NCBI GenBank assembly: GCA_964581505.1
Contig: CAZOOR010000089.1
Coordinates: forward strand, 1 to 7,680
Reading direction: 5' to 3'
Length of the DNA: 7,680 nt
Source of the DNA: CAZOOR01 sp964581505
Lineage (GTDB): Bacteria > Bacteroidota > Ignavibacteria > Kapaibacteriales > UBA2268
Shown here: in pieces, positions 1 to 5,380 of the stretch
Layout of the letters: every line of letters begins with the position of its first letter
Numbering within the stretch: the stretch's first letter is position 1
Program-made: the position numbers and the translations under genes
The notes under the pieces: generated by a model
What the model saw: the letters and a program-made list of their open reading frames with translations, nothing else
Databases searched by the model: none
Told to the model about the DNA's origin: nothing

Positions 1-55
1 ATAGCCAACCTCTCTGTCGCTTTGCGACATCTCTCCTTAGCAAGGAGAGAAAAAA
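1..55 (+). repeat. 55-bp palindromic repeat, left copy (two tandem hairpins)
   Basis: This stretch is a perfect reverse complement of 7040-7094. It contains two hairpins: TGTCGC-TTT-GCGACA at 15-29 and CTCTCCTT-AGC-AAGGAGAG at 31-49, followed by six A. The structure resembles REP/BIME-type intergenic repeats. The copy at 7040-7094 begins 5 nt past a stop codon of a T9SS-cargo gene when read on that gene's strand. By analogy this copy may also follow the 3' end of a plus-strand gene lying just left of the window (inference). It is not a canonical terminator, because the bases after the hairpin are A and not T on this strand. Confidence 0.85.
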
Positions 56-130
56 TGTTCGTCATTCTGAGCCAAAGACGAAGACCGCCAAAGGCAGCGG
101 CTGGGTGGTGAGTTCACGGTGACAAGATGT
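56..130. other. Non-coding spacer, possible degenerate dispersed repeat
   Basis: No gene is seen here. The stretch starts with GTCATTCTGAG near 60-70, a word I associate with dispersed intergenic repeats in many bacterial genomes. It also has an imperfect hairpin, CCGCC at 85-89 against GGCAGCGG at 93-100. Because it directly abuts the 55-bp repeat, it may be a second element of a composite repeat cluster. This is only a tentative reading; nothing else in the window matches it clearly. Confidence 0.3.
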
Positions 131-166
131 AAAAATAAAGGGTTGCCTTTTCGGGCAACCCTTTTA
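131..166 (-). terminator. Intrinsic terminator after ahcY
   Basis: A perfect 11-bp stem is formed by AAAGGGTTGCC (137-147) and GGCAACCCTTT (154-164) around a 6-nt loop. Read on the minus strand, the stem is followed by TTTATTTTT, a good U-tract. It lies about 20 bp past the ahcY stop codon and so ends the nucleotidyltransferase-metK-ahcY operon. Confidence 0.9.
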
Positions 167-184
167 TCATAAAAAATACTGGAA

Positions 185-1498
185 TTATGTTCCTGCATTA
201 TAATCGTTAATATATGCTATTTGCTCTGCTGTCAATTTGTCAATTGCCATATTCATCATCTTCAATTTTGTCTCGGCAATAAATTCGTCTTGCTCGACAG
301 GTAAATCCATAACTTCGATAGGAATTGCCTTGTCTGCTTTTTTGGCTTCGACCAATCTGAGATGAGACATAAACTGATTGGCGAAAGACATATCCATAAC
401 TTCGGAAGGATGACCTTCGGCGGCGGCAAGATTAATCAACCTACCTTGCGCCAAAAGATATACCCTGTTACCGTTCTTCAATGTATATTCTTCGCAATTC
501 GGACGGATTGTGCGTTTCGATTTGGAAACTTCTTCTAATTCCGTAATATTAATTTCAGCATCGTAATGACCTGTGTTACAAATAATGGCACCATCACGCA
601 TTGCTTCAAAATGCTCTTTGCGTATGATGTCCTTAACGCCGGTAGCCGTAACAAAGATGTCGCCGACTTTTGCCGCTTCTTCCATCGTCATTACTTCGTG
701 TCCGTTAAGTGTGGCTTTCAATGCGGCTGTGGCTTTGACTTCCGTAACGATTGTGTTGGAACCCATACCTTGCGCACGTTTCGCAACCCCGGAACCACAA
801 TGCCCATGACCGGCTACTACGAAATTCTTACCTGCGAAAAGAACGGAAGTTGCACGGAGAATACCGTCAAGTGTGGACTGACCCGTTCCGTAAACATTAT
901 CGAAATCCCATTTTGTTTCTGCATCATTGACGGCATAGACGGGATAGTAGAGTTCGCCTGCGGCGGCTCTGGCTCTAAGTCTGTGTACGCCTGTTGTGGT
1001 CTCTTCCGTACCGCCGATAACGTAATTCTTTGCCATATCTTGATGTTTCTCGTGAACCGTATCAATCAAATCGCAACCGTCATCAAGGGTAAGTTGAGGT
1101 TCAATATCTATTGTTCTTTCAATACACCAATAGAAGTCGGGACCATTATCATACCAAGCATAGATTGAGACGCCTTCGTCCGCAAGAGCGGCGGCGACAG
1201 CATCATTAGTGGATAGAGGATTGCACCCCGACCAAGAAAGCTCTGCGCCTGCTTCGATAAACGTTCTGATTAATACAGCGGTCTCTTTTGTAACGTGCAG
1301 ACAACCTGCAATTTTATAGCCCTTGAAGGGCTTTGTCTTGCTGTACATTTTTCGCAATTCCATAAGAACAGGCATACGTGATTCAGCCCATTCAATCAAT
1401 TTGCGACCTTCGTCCGCCATAGCAATATCACGAACGCAATATTTCCCCGGAACTTCGGAGAAACTGCCTTCCATATTTTTTTTGGGAATATTTGACAT
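185..1498 (-). CDS. ahcY: Adenosylhomocysteinase (S-adenosyl-L-homocysteine hydrolase)
   Basis: Cytosolic NAD-dependent enzyme that reversibly splits S-adenosylhomocysteine into adenosine and homocysteine, relieving product inhibition of methyltransferases. The 437-aa protein is full length. Family landmarks are GCLHVT with H68, the SGCNPLST block with C92, DDG at 139-141, TEETTTGVHR with E165/E166, the K196/D200/N201 cluster in TKWDFDN, and the Rossmann loop GHGHCGSG at 230-237. Its form resembles the shorter archaeal/Thermotoga-type clade: YGTGQST replaces the usual YGCRES, LINLAAAEGHPSEVMDMSFANQ is present, and the usual C-terminal KPxxYRY tail is missing. The chosen ATG has AAGGA (revcomp of 1504-1508) 5 nt upstream. 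It is the last gene of the operon, 26 bp after metK, with a terminator behind it. The identification is firm; the clade assignment is from remembered motifs. Confidence 0.97.
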   Translation of the reverse strand: MSNIPKKNMEGSFSEVPGKYCVRDIAMADEGRKLIEWAESRMPVLMELRKMYSKTKPFKGYKIAGCLHVTKETAVLIRTFIEAGAELSWSGCNPLSTNDAVAAALADEGVSIYAWYDNGPDFYWCIERTIDIEPQLTLDDGCDLIDTVHEKHQDMAKNYVIGGTEETTTGVHRLRARAAAGELYYPVYAVNDAETKWDFDNVYGTGQSTLDGILRATSVLFAGKNFVVAGHGHCGSGVAKRAQGMGSNTIVTEVKATAALKATLNGHEVMTMEEAAKVGDIFVTATGVKDIIRKEHFEAMRDGAIICNTGHYDAEINITELEEVSKSKRTIRPNCEEYTLKNGNRVYLLAQGRLINLAAAEGHPSEVMDMSFANQFMSHLRLVEAKKADKAIPIEVMDLPVEQDEFIAETKLKMMNMAIDKLTAEQIAYINDYNAGT

Positions 1499-1524
1499 TT
1501 TTTTCCTTATAAAAAATTAAATAA

Positions 1525-2673
1525 TTATGATAGTTTCTTAAATAAATCAACCAAATTAAGTTGCTCCCAAGGCAGATGCGATTTGCCGAAATGCCCGTAA
1601 GCCGCAGTTTGACGGTAAATTGGTCTCCGCAAATCCAATCTTTCTATAATGCCGTGGGGGGTCAAATCAATATTGTCGTGAATGTATTTCTCGAATACTG
1701 CATCGCTGATTTCCGATGTTCCGTGTGTATCTATATTGATTGAGACCGGTTGCTCCACACCAATAGCATAGGACAATTGCAATGTACATTCCTTTGCAAG
1801 TCCTGCGGCAACGATGTTTTTGGCTATGTGCCTTGCGGCATAAGCGGCAGAACGGTCAACCTTTGTCGGGTCTTTACCTGAGAAAGCACCGCCACCATGC
1901 GGGGCTTTGCCGCCATAAGTATCAACAATAATTTTGCGTCCGGTAAGCCCTGTGTCTCCATAGGGACCGCCACGCTCGAATTTCCCCGTAGGATTGACGT
2001 GATATTTAATGTCATCTGTAAATAAGGTGGCAGGTATGACCGGTTTGATTACGTGTTCGATAATGTCTGTTTTAATTTTGTCTTGATTGTCATTCATCTC
2101 GGGACCGTGTTGGGTCGAAACAACAATAGTATCAATACCGATAATTTCACCACTATCCGAGTATTTAAGAGTAACCTGAGATTTGGAATCCGGTCTTAAG
2201 TAGCTCATCAAATCGGGTTGTTTTTTTCTTATATCAGCAAGTCTTTCGACTATTTTGTGTGCGTACATAATTGGAGCGGGCATAAGTTCTTCCGTTTCGC
2301 TGCACGCATAGCCGAACATCATACCTTGGTCGCCGGCACCGCCGCCGTCCACACCCATACTGATATCGGGCGACTGATGATTGATTACGTTAATCACAGC
2401 CACAGAAGCGGCATCAAAACGCAAGCCGTCTTCGTTATAGCCAATATCGTCGATTACACCTCTTACCAAATCCTGTAAATTTACATAAGTATCAGTAGTA
2501 ATTTCGCCACCTACAACAATCATTCCTGTCGTTGCAAAGCATTCGCAAGCCACGCGACTGTTCGGGTCATCTTTCAGCATTGCGTCCAGAACGGCATCGG
2601 ACACTTGGTCGCATATCTTATCGGGATGACCTTCCGAAACCGATTCTGATGTGAATAAATATGTATCACTCAT
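1525..2673 (-). CDS. metK: S-adenosylmethionine synthase (methionine adenosyltransferase)
   Basis: Makes S-adenosylmethionine from methionine and ATP, releasing phosphate and pyrophosphate; cytosolic and normally essential. The 382-aa length is typical of the bacterial family. The N-terminus carries TSESVSEGHPDKICDQ with the metal/ATP residues H16 and D18. The family signature GAGDQG is at 112-117, and the glycine-rich phosphate-binding signature GGGAFSGKD at 260-268 is followed by PTKVDRSAAYAAR. The C-terminus has FGKSHLPWE. The ATG is preceded by a strong Shine-Dalgarno, AAAGAGGA (revcomp of 2681-2688), at 7 nt. It lies 23 bp after the nucleotidyltransferase gene and 26 bp before ahcY, so SAM production and SAH removal are co-transcribed. 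Nothing is missing or unusual in the protein. Confidence 0.98.
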   Translation of the reverse strand: MSDTYLFTSESVSEGHPDKICDQVSDAVLDAMLKDDPNSRVACECFATTGMIVVGGEITTDTYVNLQDLVRGVIDDIGYNEDGLRFDAASVAVINVINHQSPDISMGVDGGGAGDQGMMFGYACSETEELMPAPIMYAHKIVERLADIRKKQPDLMSYLRPDSKSQVTLKYSDSGEIIGIDTIVVSTQHGPEMNDNQDKIKTDIIEHVIKPVIPATLFTDDIKYHVNPTGKFERGGPYGDTGLTGRKIIVDTYGGKAPHGGGAFSGKDPTKVDRSAAYAARHIAKNIVAAGLAKECTLQLSYAIGVEQPVSINIDTHGTSEISDAVFEKYIHDNIDLTPHGIIERLDLRRPIYRQTAAYGHFGKSHLPWEQLNLVDLFKKLS

Positions 2674-2696
2674 TTATTAATCCTCTTTAATAATTA

Positions 2697-3677
2697 TCAT
2701 TTATAATAAATTTCACTTGAATTGCCTACATTCAGAGTAACGAAATTACCCCGAACAATTGCATTATTACCGATAATAGATTTGCTCAAAAGAGATTTCT
2801 CTACTATGGCTCCATCACTTATAATCGAATCCTTAACTACGCTGTCCTGAACATAAGCCCCGTCTGCAACCGTTACGTTGGGACCGATAACCGAACGCTT
2901 AATTACAACATTATTCCCGATAAAAACGGGAGGAATAATAACGGCGCCTTTATATTTTGCCGTTTCACGGTTATTTTTTTTCAGTAAATATTTATTTGTA
3001 GCAAGCATAGTTTCGGGCTTGCCGCAGTCATACCAACCGTCAATAGTAGTTGTTTTAAATTTTTCTCCATTATCCAGCATTAATTGCAAGGCATCAGTCA
3101 ATTGATATTCGTTCTTGGTCTTGATATTTTTTTCGACTATCTCTTCGAGTGCCGCAGTCAATGAGTGCGGGTCGGGGAAATAATAAATACCTACAATTGC
3201 CAGATTCGAGACGGGTTTTTCCGGTTTTTCAATAAATTTCTTAACTTGCCCGCGAGCATTGATTTTCACAACACCGAAACGTCTCGGGTCTTCTACTTCC
3301 TTAACGCAGATAGTAGCACATTTGGAATTAAACACAAAATTCAAATCGGCATCGAAAATAGTATCGCCCAAAGCAATAAGTAGCGGGTCGTCGCCAAATG
3401 TTTCTCTTGCCGTCCAAATGGCATGCCCCAAGCCCAAAGATTCCCTTTGCGATACAAAATCAACATCTATATCATAGTTTTCTCGAACATATTTCTGTAC
3501 GAGTTTACCCATATATCCGGTAATAATAGTTGCCTTGTTTATACCCTGCTCAATTAGTCTATCCAAGAGGTGACCGAGTATAGGTTTACCGCCTACATTC
3601 AGCAGAACTTTCGGCAATGAATATGTATGTGGTCTCAATCTAGACCCGACTCCGGCAACCGGAATTATTGCTCTCAT
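2697..3677 (-). CDS. Sugar-phosphate nucleotidyltransferase with C-terminal beta-helix
   Basis: Predicted to condense a sugar 1-phosphate with an NTP to give an NDP-sugar and pyrophosphate, feeding glycan or cell-envelope synthesis. Residues 2-25 carry the nucleotide-binding signature (PVAGVGSRLRP..., then LPK at 21-23). D105 in ALGDT is the likely metal ligand, and the sugar-binding EKP is at 150-152. EYQLTDALQ (190-198) and WYDCG (215-219) also match the RmlA/GlmU-N family. Residues about 245-326 form isoleucine/valine-rich hexapeptide repeats (IGNN, IGPN, IGNN), a left-handed beta-helix that could be regulatory or acetyltransferase-like. No catalytic histidine typical of GlmU is obvious. 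The substrate is not determinable: dTDP-glucose, UDP-sugar or GDP-sugar types are all possible. It is the first gene of the operon with metK and ahcY. GGAAA lies about 8 nt before the ATG. Confidence 0.88.
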   Translation of the reverse strand: MRAIIPVAGVGSRLRPHTYSLPKVLLNVGGKPILGHLLDRLIEQGINKATIITGYMGKLVQKYVRENYDIDVDFVSQRESLGLGHAIWTARETFGDDPLLIALGDTIFDADLNFVFNSKCATICVKEVEDPRRFGVVKINARGQVKKFIEKPEKPVSNLAIVGIYYFPDPHSLTAALEEIVEKNIKTKNEYQLTDALQLMLDNGEKFKTTTIDGWYDCGKPETMLATNKYLLKKNNRETAKYKGAVIIPPVFIGNNVVIKRSVIGPNVTVADGAYVQDSVVKDSIISDGAIVEKSLLSKSIIGNNAIVRGNFVTLNVGNSSEIYYK

Positions 3678-3708
3678 ATAATTTCCAAAATAATTTGATA
3701 TAGAATAG

Positions 3709-3739
3709 CAAAATTAATGATTTTTTTTAAGTTATCATA
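3709..3739 (-). promoter_or_regulatory. Putative Bacteroidota-type promoter of the NTase-metK-ahcY operon
   Basis: Read on the minus strand, TAATTTTG (3716 to 3709) matches the TAnnTTTG -7 consensus exactly. It is preceded, after a 19-bp spacer, by TATG (3739 to 3736), one mismatch from the -33 TTTG. Transcription would start near 3704, giving a leader of about 25-30 nt before the ATG at 3677. The surrounding DNA is very AT-rich, so a chance match is possible. Confidence 0.4.
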
Positions 3740-3747
3740 AATTTGCT

Positions 3748-3759
3748 GTTATTAATAAC
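3748..3759. promoter_or_regulatory. 12-bp perfect palindrome GTTATTAATAAC in divergent spacer
   Basis: A perfect two-fold symmetric 12-mer lies about 70 bp upstream of the nucleotidyltransferase start and about 10 bp upstream of its putative -33 element. It could be an operator for a dimeric regulator, but AT-rich palindromes arise by chance in such DNA. Confidence 0.25.
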
Positions 3760-3792
3760 GAAATAAATTTTTTATATAAATTGGTTCATTAG

Positions 3793-3915
3793 CATTCAAT
3801 TTGTGAAAACAATTTATATTATTTGATTACTCACATTTTGAAAAATGAAAGAAAGAAAATATTGTTACATTCAATAATGATTTAAAGAGAATTTATTTAT
3901 TCAATTTTTTGAATA
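3793..3915. promoter_or_regulatory. Operator-like ATTCAAT repeats upstream of the XRE gene
   Basis: The heptamer ATTCAAT occurs three times on the plus strand, at 3794-3800, 3869-3875 and 3899-3905; the first two share the longer CATTCAAT. The third is the left arm of an inverted repeat, TATTCAA-TTTT-TTGAATA, at 3898-3915. That 7+7 bp element sits 28 bp before the XRE start codon, where an autoregulatory operator would be expected for Cro/C1-like proteins. Assignment to that protein is inference. I see no clear TAnnTTTG promoter element for the plus-strand gene in this spacer. Confidence 0.35.
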
Positions 3916-3943
3916 TTAACTTTTTTTATAGTAATTTTATATT

Positions 3944-4255
3944 ATGGATAAATATTTAAATACTAGAATATTAGAATTACGCAGGCAACTAAAAATAAGA
4001 CAAGGTGAGTTTGCCCAAAGGCTTGGCATATCACAGTCTTATCTCTCCGATGTGGAAAATGGAAAAAAAGATAATATAGGCAGTGAAATTCTGTATAAAT
4101 TAAAAGATATTTATAAAATCAATCTCAACTGGCTGTTTTGCGGTGAAGGTACTATGTTTACAGAAGACCTTGAAACTTCAAATCACCCCAATTCAACTAT
4201 TTTACGAAATAATCAAAAGATAGTGATAGAGATAAAAATTGTTGAAGATATATAG
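3944..4255 (+). CDS. XRE/Cro-C1 family helix-turn-helix protein
   Basis: Small cytosolic DNA-binding protein of 103 aa, probably a transcriptional regulator. Residues about 7-66 are a classic five-helix HTH_XRE domain: ILELRRQLKIRQGEFAQRLG, then the recognition-helix region ISQSYLSDVENGK at 29-41. It is followed by INLNWLFCGEGTMF (59-72), a segment common in prophage-type repressors. The C-terminal 30 residues are a short unstructured-looking tail, so there is no peptidase or dimerisation domain of the LexA/CI type. No good Shine-Dalgarno is visible before the ATG. It is 26 bp upstream of an exported protein of unknown function and may control it. Base composition is notably AT-rich compared with pepD or ahcY, consistent with acquisition by transfer. 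The family assignment is firm; the target is unknown. Confidence 0.9.
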   Translation: MDKYLNTRILELRRQLKIRQGEFAQRLGISQSYLSDVENGKKDNIGSEILYKLKDIYKINLNWLFCGEGTMFTEDLETSNHPNSTILRNNQKIVIEIKIVEDI

Positions 4256-4281
4256 TTTTTTTTATTACTATAAAACTTGTT

Positions 4282-4896
4282 ATGAAAACCCTTATTATTG
4301 TTTTGCTTTTGATTACAACATTCGAGGCAACTTCCCGCCGGCAAATCAAGTTTGATATTAAAACAAAAGTATCTGACAAAATCGCTATGGTAATTTTTAA
4401 AGAAGGTGTTAAACTTGCCTTAGATAAAAGTCTGTGGGCTAAAGTTGTTGAGTTTAGAGAAGATTATTCACTTTGGATTGATGAAGCTGCTTATGAAGAA
4501 AATAACGACACAATAATATATTTTGTGGATTTTGAACTTCGTACACCGGCTTTTTTCGGACACGGAAAGCATATTAAATCGTTCCAACTTACCGATACTA
4601 TTCCTATGAATCTTAACAAATATCCTATATTTAACTCCAAAGAGGGATTTGAAAGAATTGCAAGAATGGTGCAGGAGGATAAATTTATTAGCAATTTTAT
4701 TTCAAACTTAACGGAAGAGGGAGCCTCTTTGGCAGCTGGAGCTTATTTGGGTGGATTTGGATATTCTATCACAAAAAATATTGTCAGATTTATTTCTACT
4801 AAATTTATACATCAATATACAAACAATGATTTTATTGTTCTTTATGTTGCCGGTGTTAATGTAGCATATATACTTAAAGAATATTTCGGACGATAA
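4282..4896 (+). CDS. Hypothetical exported or membrane-associated protein
   Basis: I do not recognise this 204-aa protein. The N-terminus MKT followed by LIIVLLLITTF (4-14) looks like a Sec signal peptide, with possible cleavage around residues 16-18; a lipobox cysteine is absent. The central part (about 20-140) is mixed, with charged and aromatic residues including LWAKVVEFREDYSLWIDEAAYEE (51-73). Residues 147-163 are small and Gly/Ala-rich (GASLAAGAYLGGFGYSI), resembling a membrane-active or glycine-zipper segment. Residues 184-198 (FIVLYVAGVNVAYIL) are hydrophobic enough to be a membrane helix. There is no cysteine anywhere. It follows the XRE gene by 26 bp on the same strand, suggesting co-transcription and possible repression by it. 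No terminator is evident after it. Function is unknown; an envelope protein, or a membrane-active product kept under repressor control, are possibilities only. Confidence 0.75.
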   Translation: MKTLIIVLLLITTFEATSRRQIKFDIKTKVSDKIAMVIFKEGVKLALDKSLWAKVVEFREDYSLWIDEAAYEENNDTIIYFVDFELRTPAFFGHGKHIKSFQLTDTIPMNLNKYPIFNSKEGFERIARMVQEDKFISNFISNLTEEGASLAAGAYLGGFGYSITKNIVRFISTKFIHQYTNNDFIVLYVAGVNVAYILKEYFGR

Positions 4897-4962
4897 AGCA
4901 AAATGATAGCTAATAAAATGAGATTTTTTCATTGTAAATAAAATCTTTTAAAGTAATTTGCG

Positions 4963-4993
4963 TTTGCCTATTTTTAACAATACAATAAATTTC
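4963..4993 (+). promoter_or_regulatory. Possible promoter directly before the PqqD-like gene
   Basis: TTTG at 4963-4966 is followed, after exactly 19 bp, by TAAATTTC at 4986-4993, one mismatch from TAnnTTTG. If real, transcription would begin at about 4998-5000, leaving almost no leader before the ATG at 5002. The spacer from 4897 to 5001 holds nothing else that I can support; a weak AATGA/TCATT hairpin at 4917-4933 lacks a T-run. Confidence 0.3.
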
Positions 4994-5001
4994 GGATATT
5001 A

Positions 5002-5379
5002 ATGGGCTTATTTAAACAGAAGCAATCAAAAAATAGCGATATTAACTATATGGAACTGACTCCATATCGCAAATTTGAACACGAATTTACCGATGACGGT
5101 GAATCCGTTAATATTCTTGTTCCTAAATATGCTAATGGAATTTTAGCTAAATACGTACAACCGAAATTGAAGTACAAGTTTCTAAAAGCAGATTTAGACA
5201 AGTTCGGTACTGCTACTTGGTTGAAGATTGACGGCAAATCTACCGTCCTCGAAATTGCCGAAAAATTAATAAAGCAGTTTGGTGAAGAAATTCAACCGAT
5301 TAATAAACGACTGACAATATTTTTAACGCAATTATATAAATCCGGTTTTATATCATTTAACGAATTAGAAAGGAAATGA
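5002..5379 (+). CDS. PqqD-like (RRE-fold) small protein
   Basis: A 125-aa cytosolic protein with no signal peptide. Residues about 58-118 match the PqqD pattern: a TATWLKIDGKSTVLEIAEKL core (70-89), then a QFGEEIQPINKRLTIFLTQLYKSGFISF stretch (92-119) that ends in the family's C-terminal helix and hydrophobic turn. In PqqD and RiPP systems this winged-helix-like fold binds leader peptides, but here there is no radical SAM enzyme, precursor peptide or other pqq gene in view, so that role cannot be assumed. The start was chosen because MGLFKQKQ is a Lys-rich beginning that I recall for related FCB proteins; M17 (MELTPY) is an alternative. The stop codon is separated by one base from pepD, implying translational coupling. 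Family assignment is moderately firm; the job is unknown. Confidence 0.8.
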   Translation: MGLFKQKQSKNSDINYMELTPYRKFEHEFTDDGESVNILVPKYANGILAKYVQPKLKYKFLKADLDKFGTATWLKIDGKSTVLEIAEKLIKQFGEEIQPINKRLTIFLTQLYKSGFISFNELERK

Positions 5380-5380
5380 C
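5369..5380 (+). promoter_or_regulatory. pepD ribosome binding site inside the end of the PqqD-like gene
   Basis: AAAGGA at 5369-5374 lies 6 nt before the pepD ATG and within the last codons of the preceding gene, whose TGA is at 5377-5379. The arrangement TGA-C-ATG fixes the pepD start and indicates coupled translation. Confidence 0.8.

Noticed and set aside
566..1168. Plus-strand open frame of 200 codons
   Set aside because: Entirely antisense to ahcY, Cys-rich and without any domain; a shadow of a firmly identified gene.
1318..1330. Palindrome GCCCTTGAAGGGC
   Set aside because: It lies inside ahcY and encodes the family-typical KPFKGYK segment, so it is explained by protein coding.
3678..3943. 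SAM or SAH riboswitch for the metK-ahcY operon
   Set aside because: The spacer is almost all A/T with no stable G/C helices, no junction architecture and no terminator hairpin before the first gene; the predicted leader is only about 25-30 nt.
3944..4896. Classical type II toxin-antitoxin pair
   Set aside because: The second protein carries an export signal and no recognisable RelE, HigB, HipA, PIN or Fic motifs, and at 204 aa it is large. The pair remains an open question and is not called as a toxin-antitoxin system.
4903..4941. 12-codon open frame before the PqqD-like gene as a RiPP precursor
   Set aside because: Too short, no leader/core structure, no ribosome site, and no modifying enzyme nearby.
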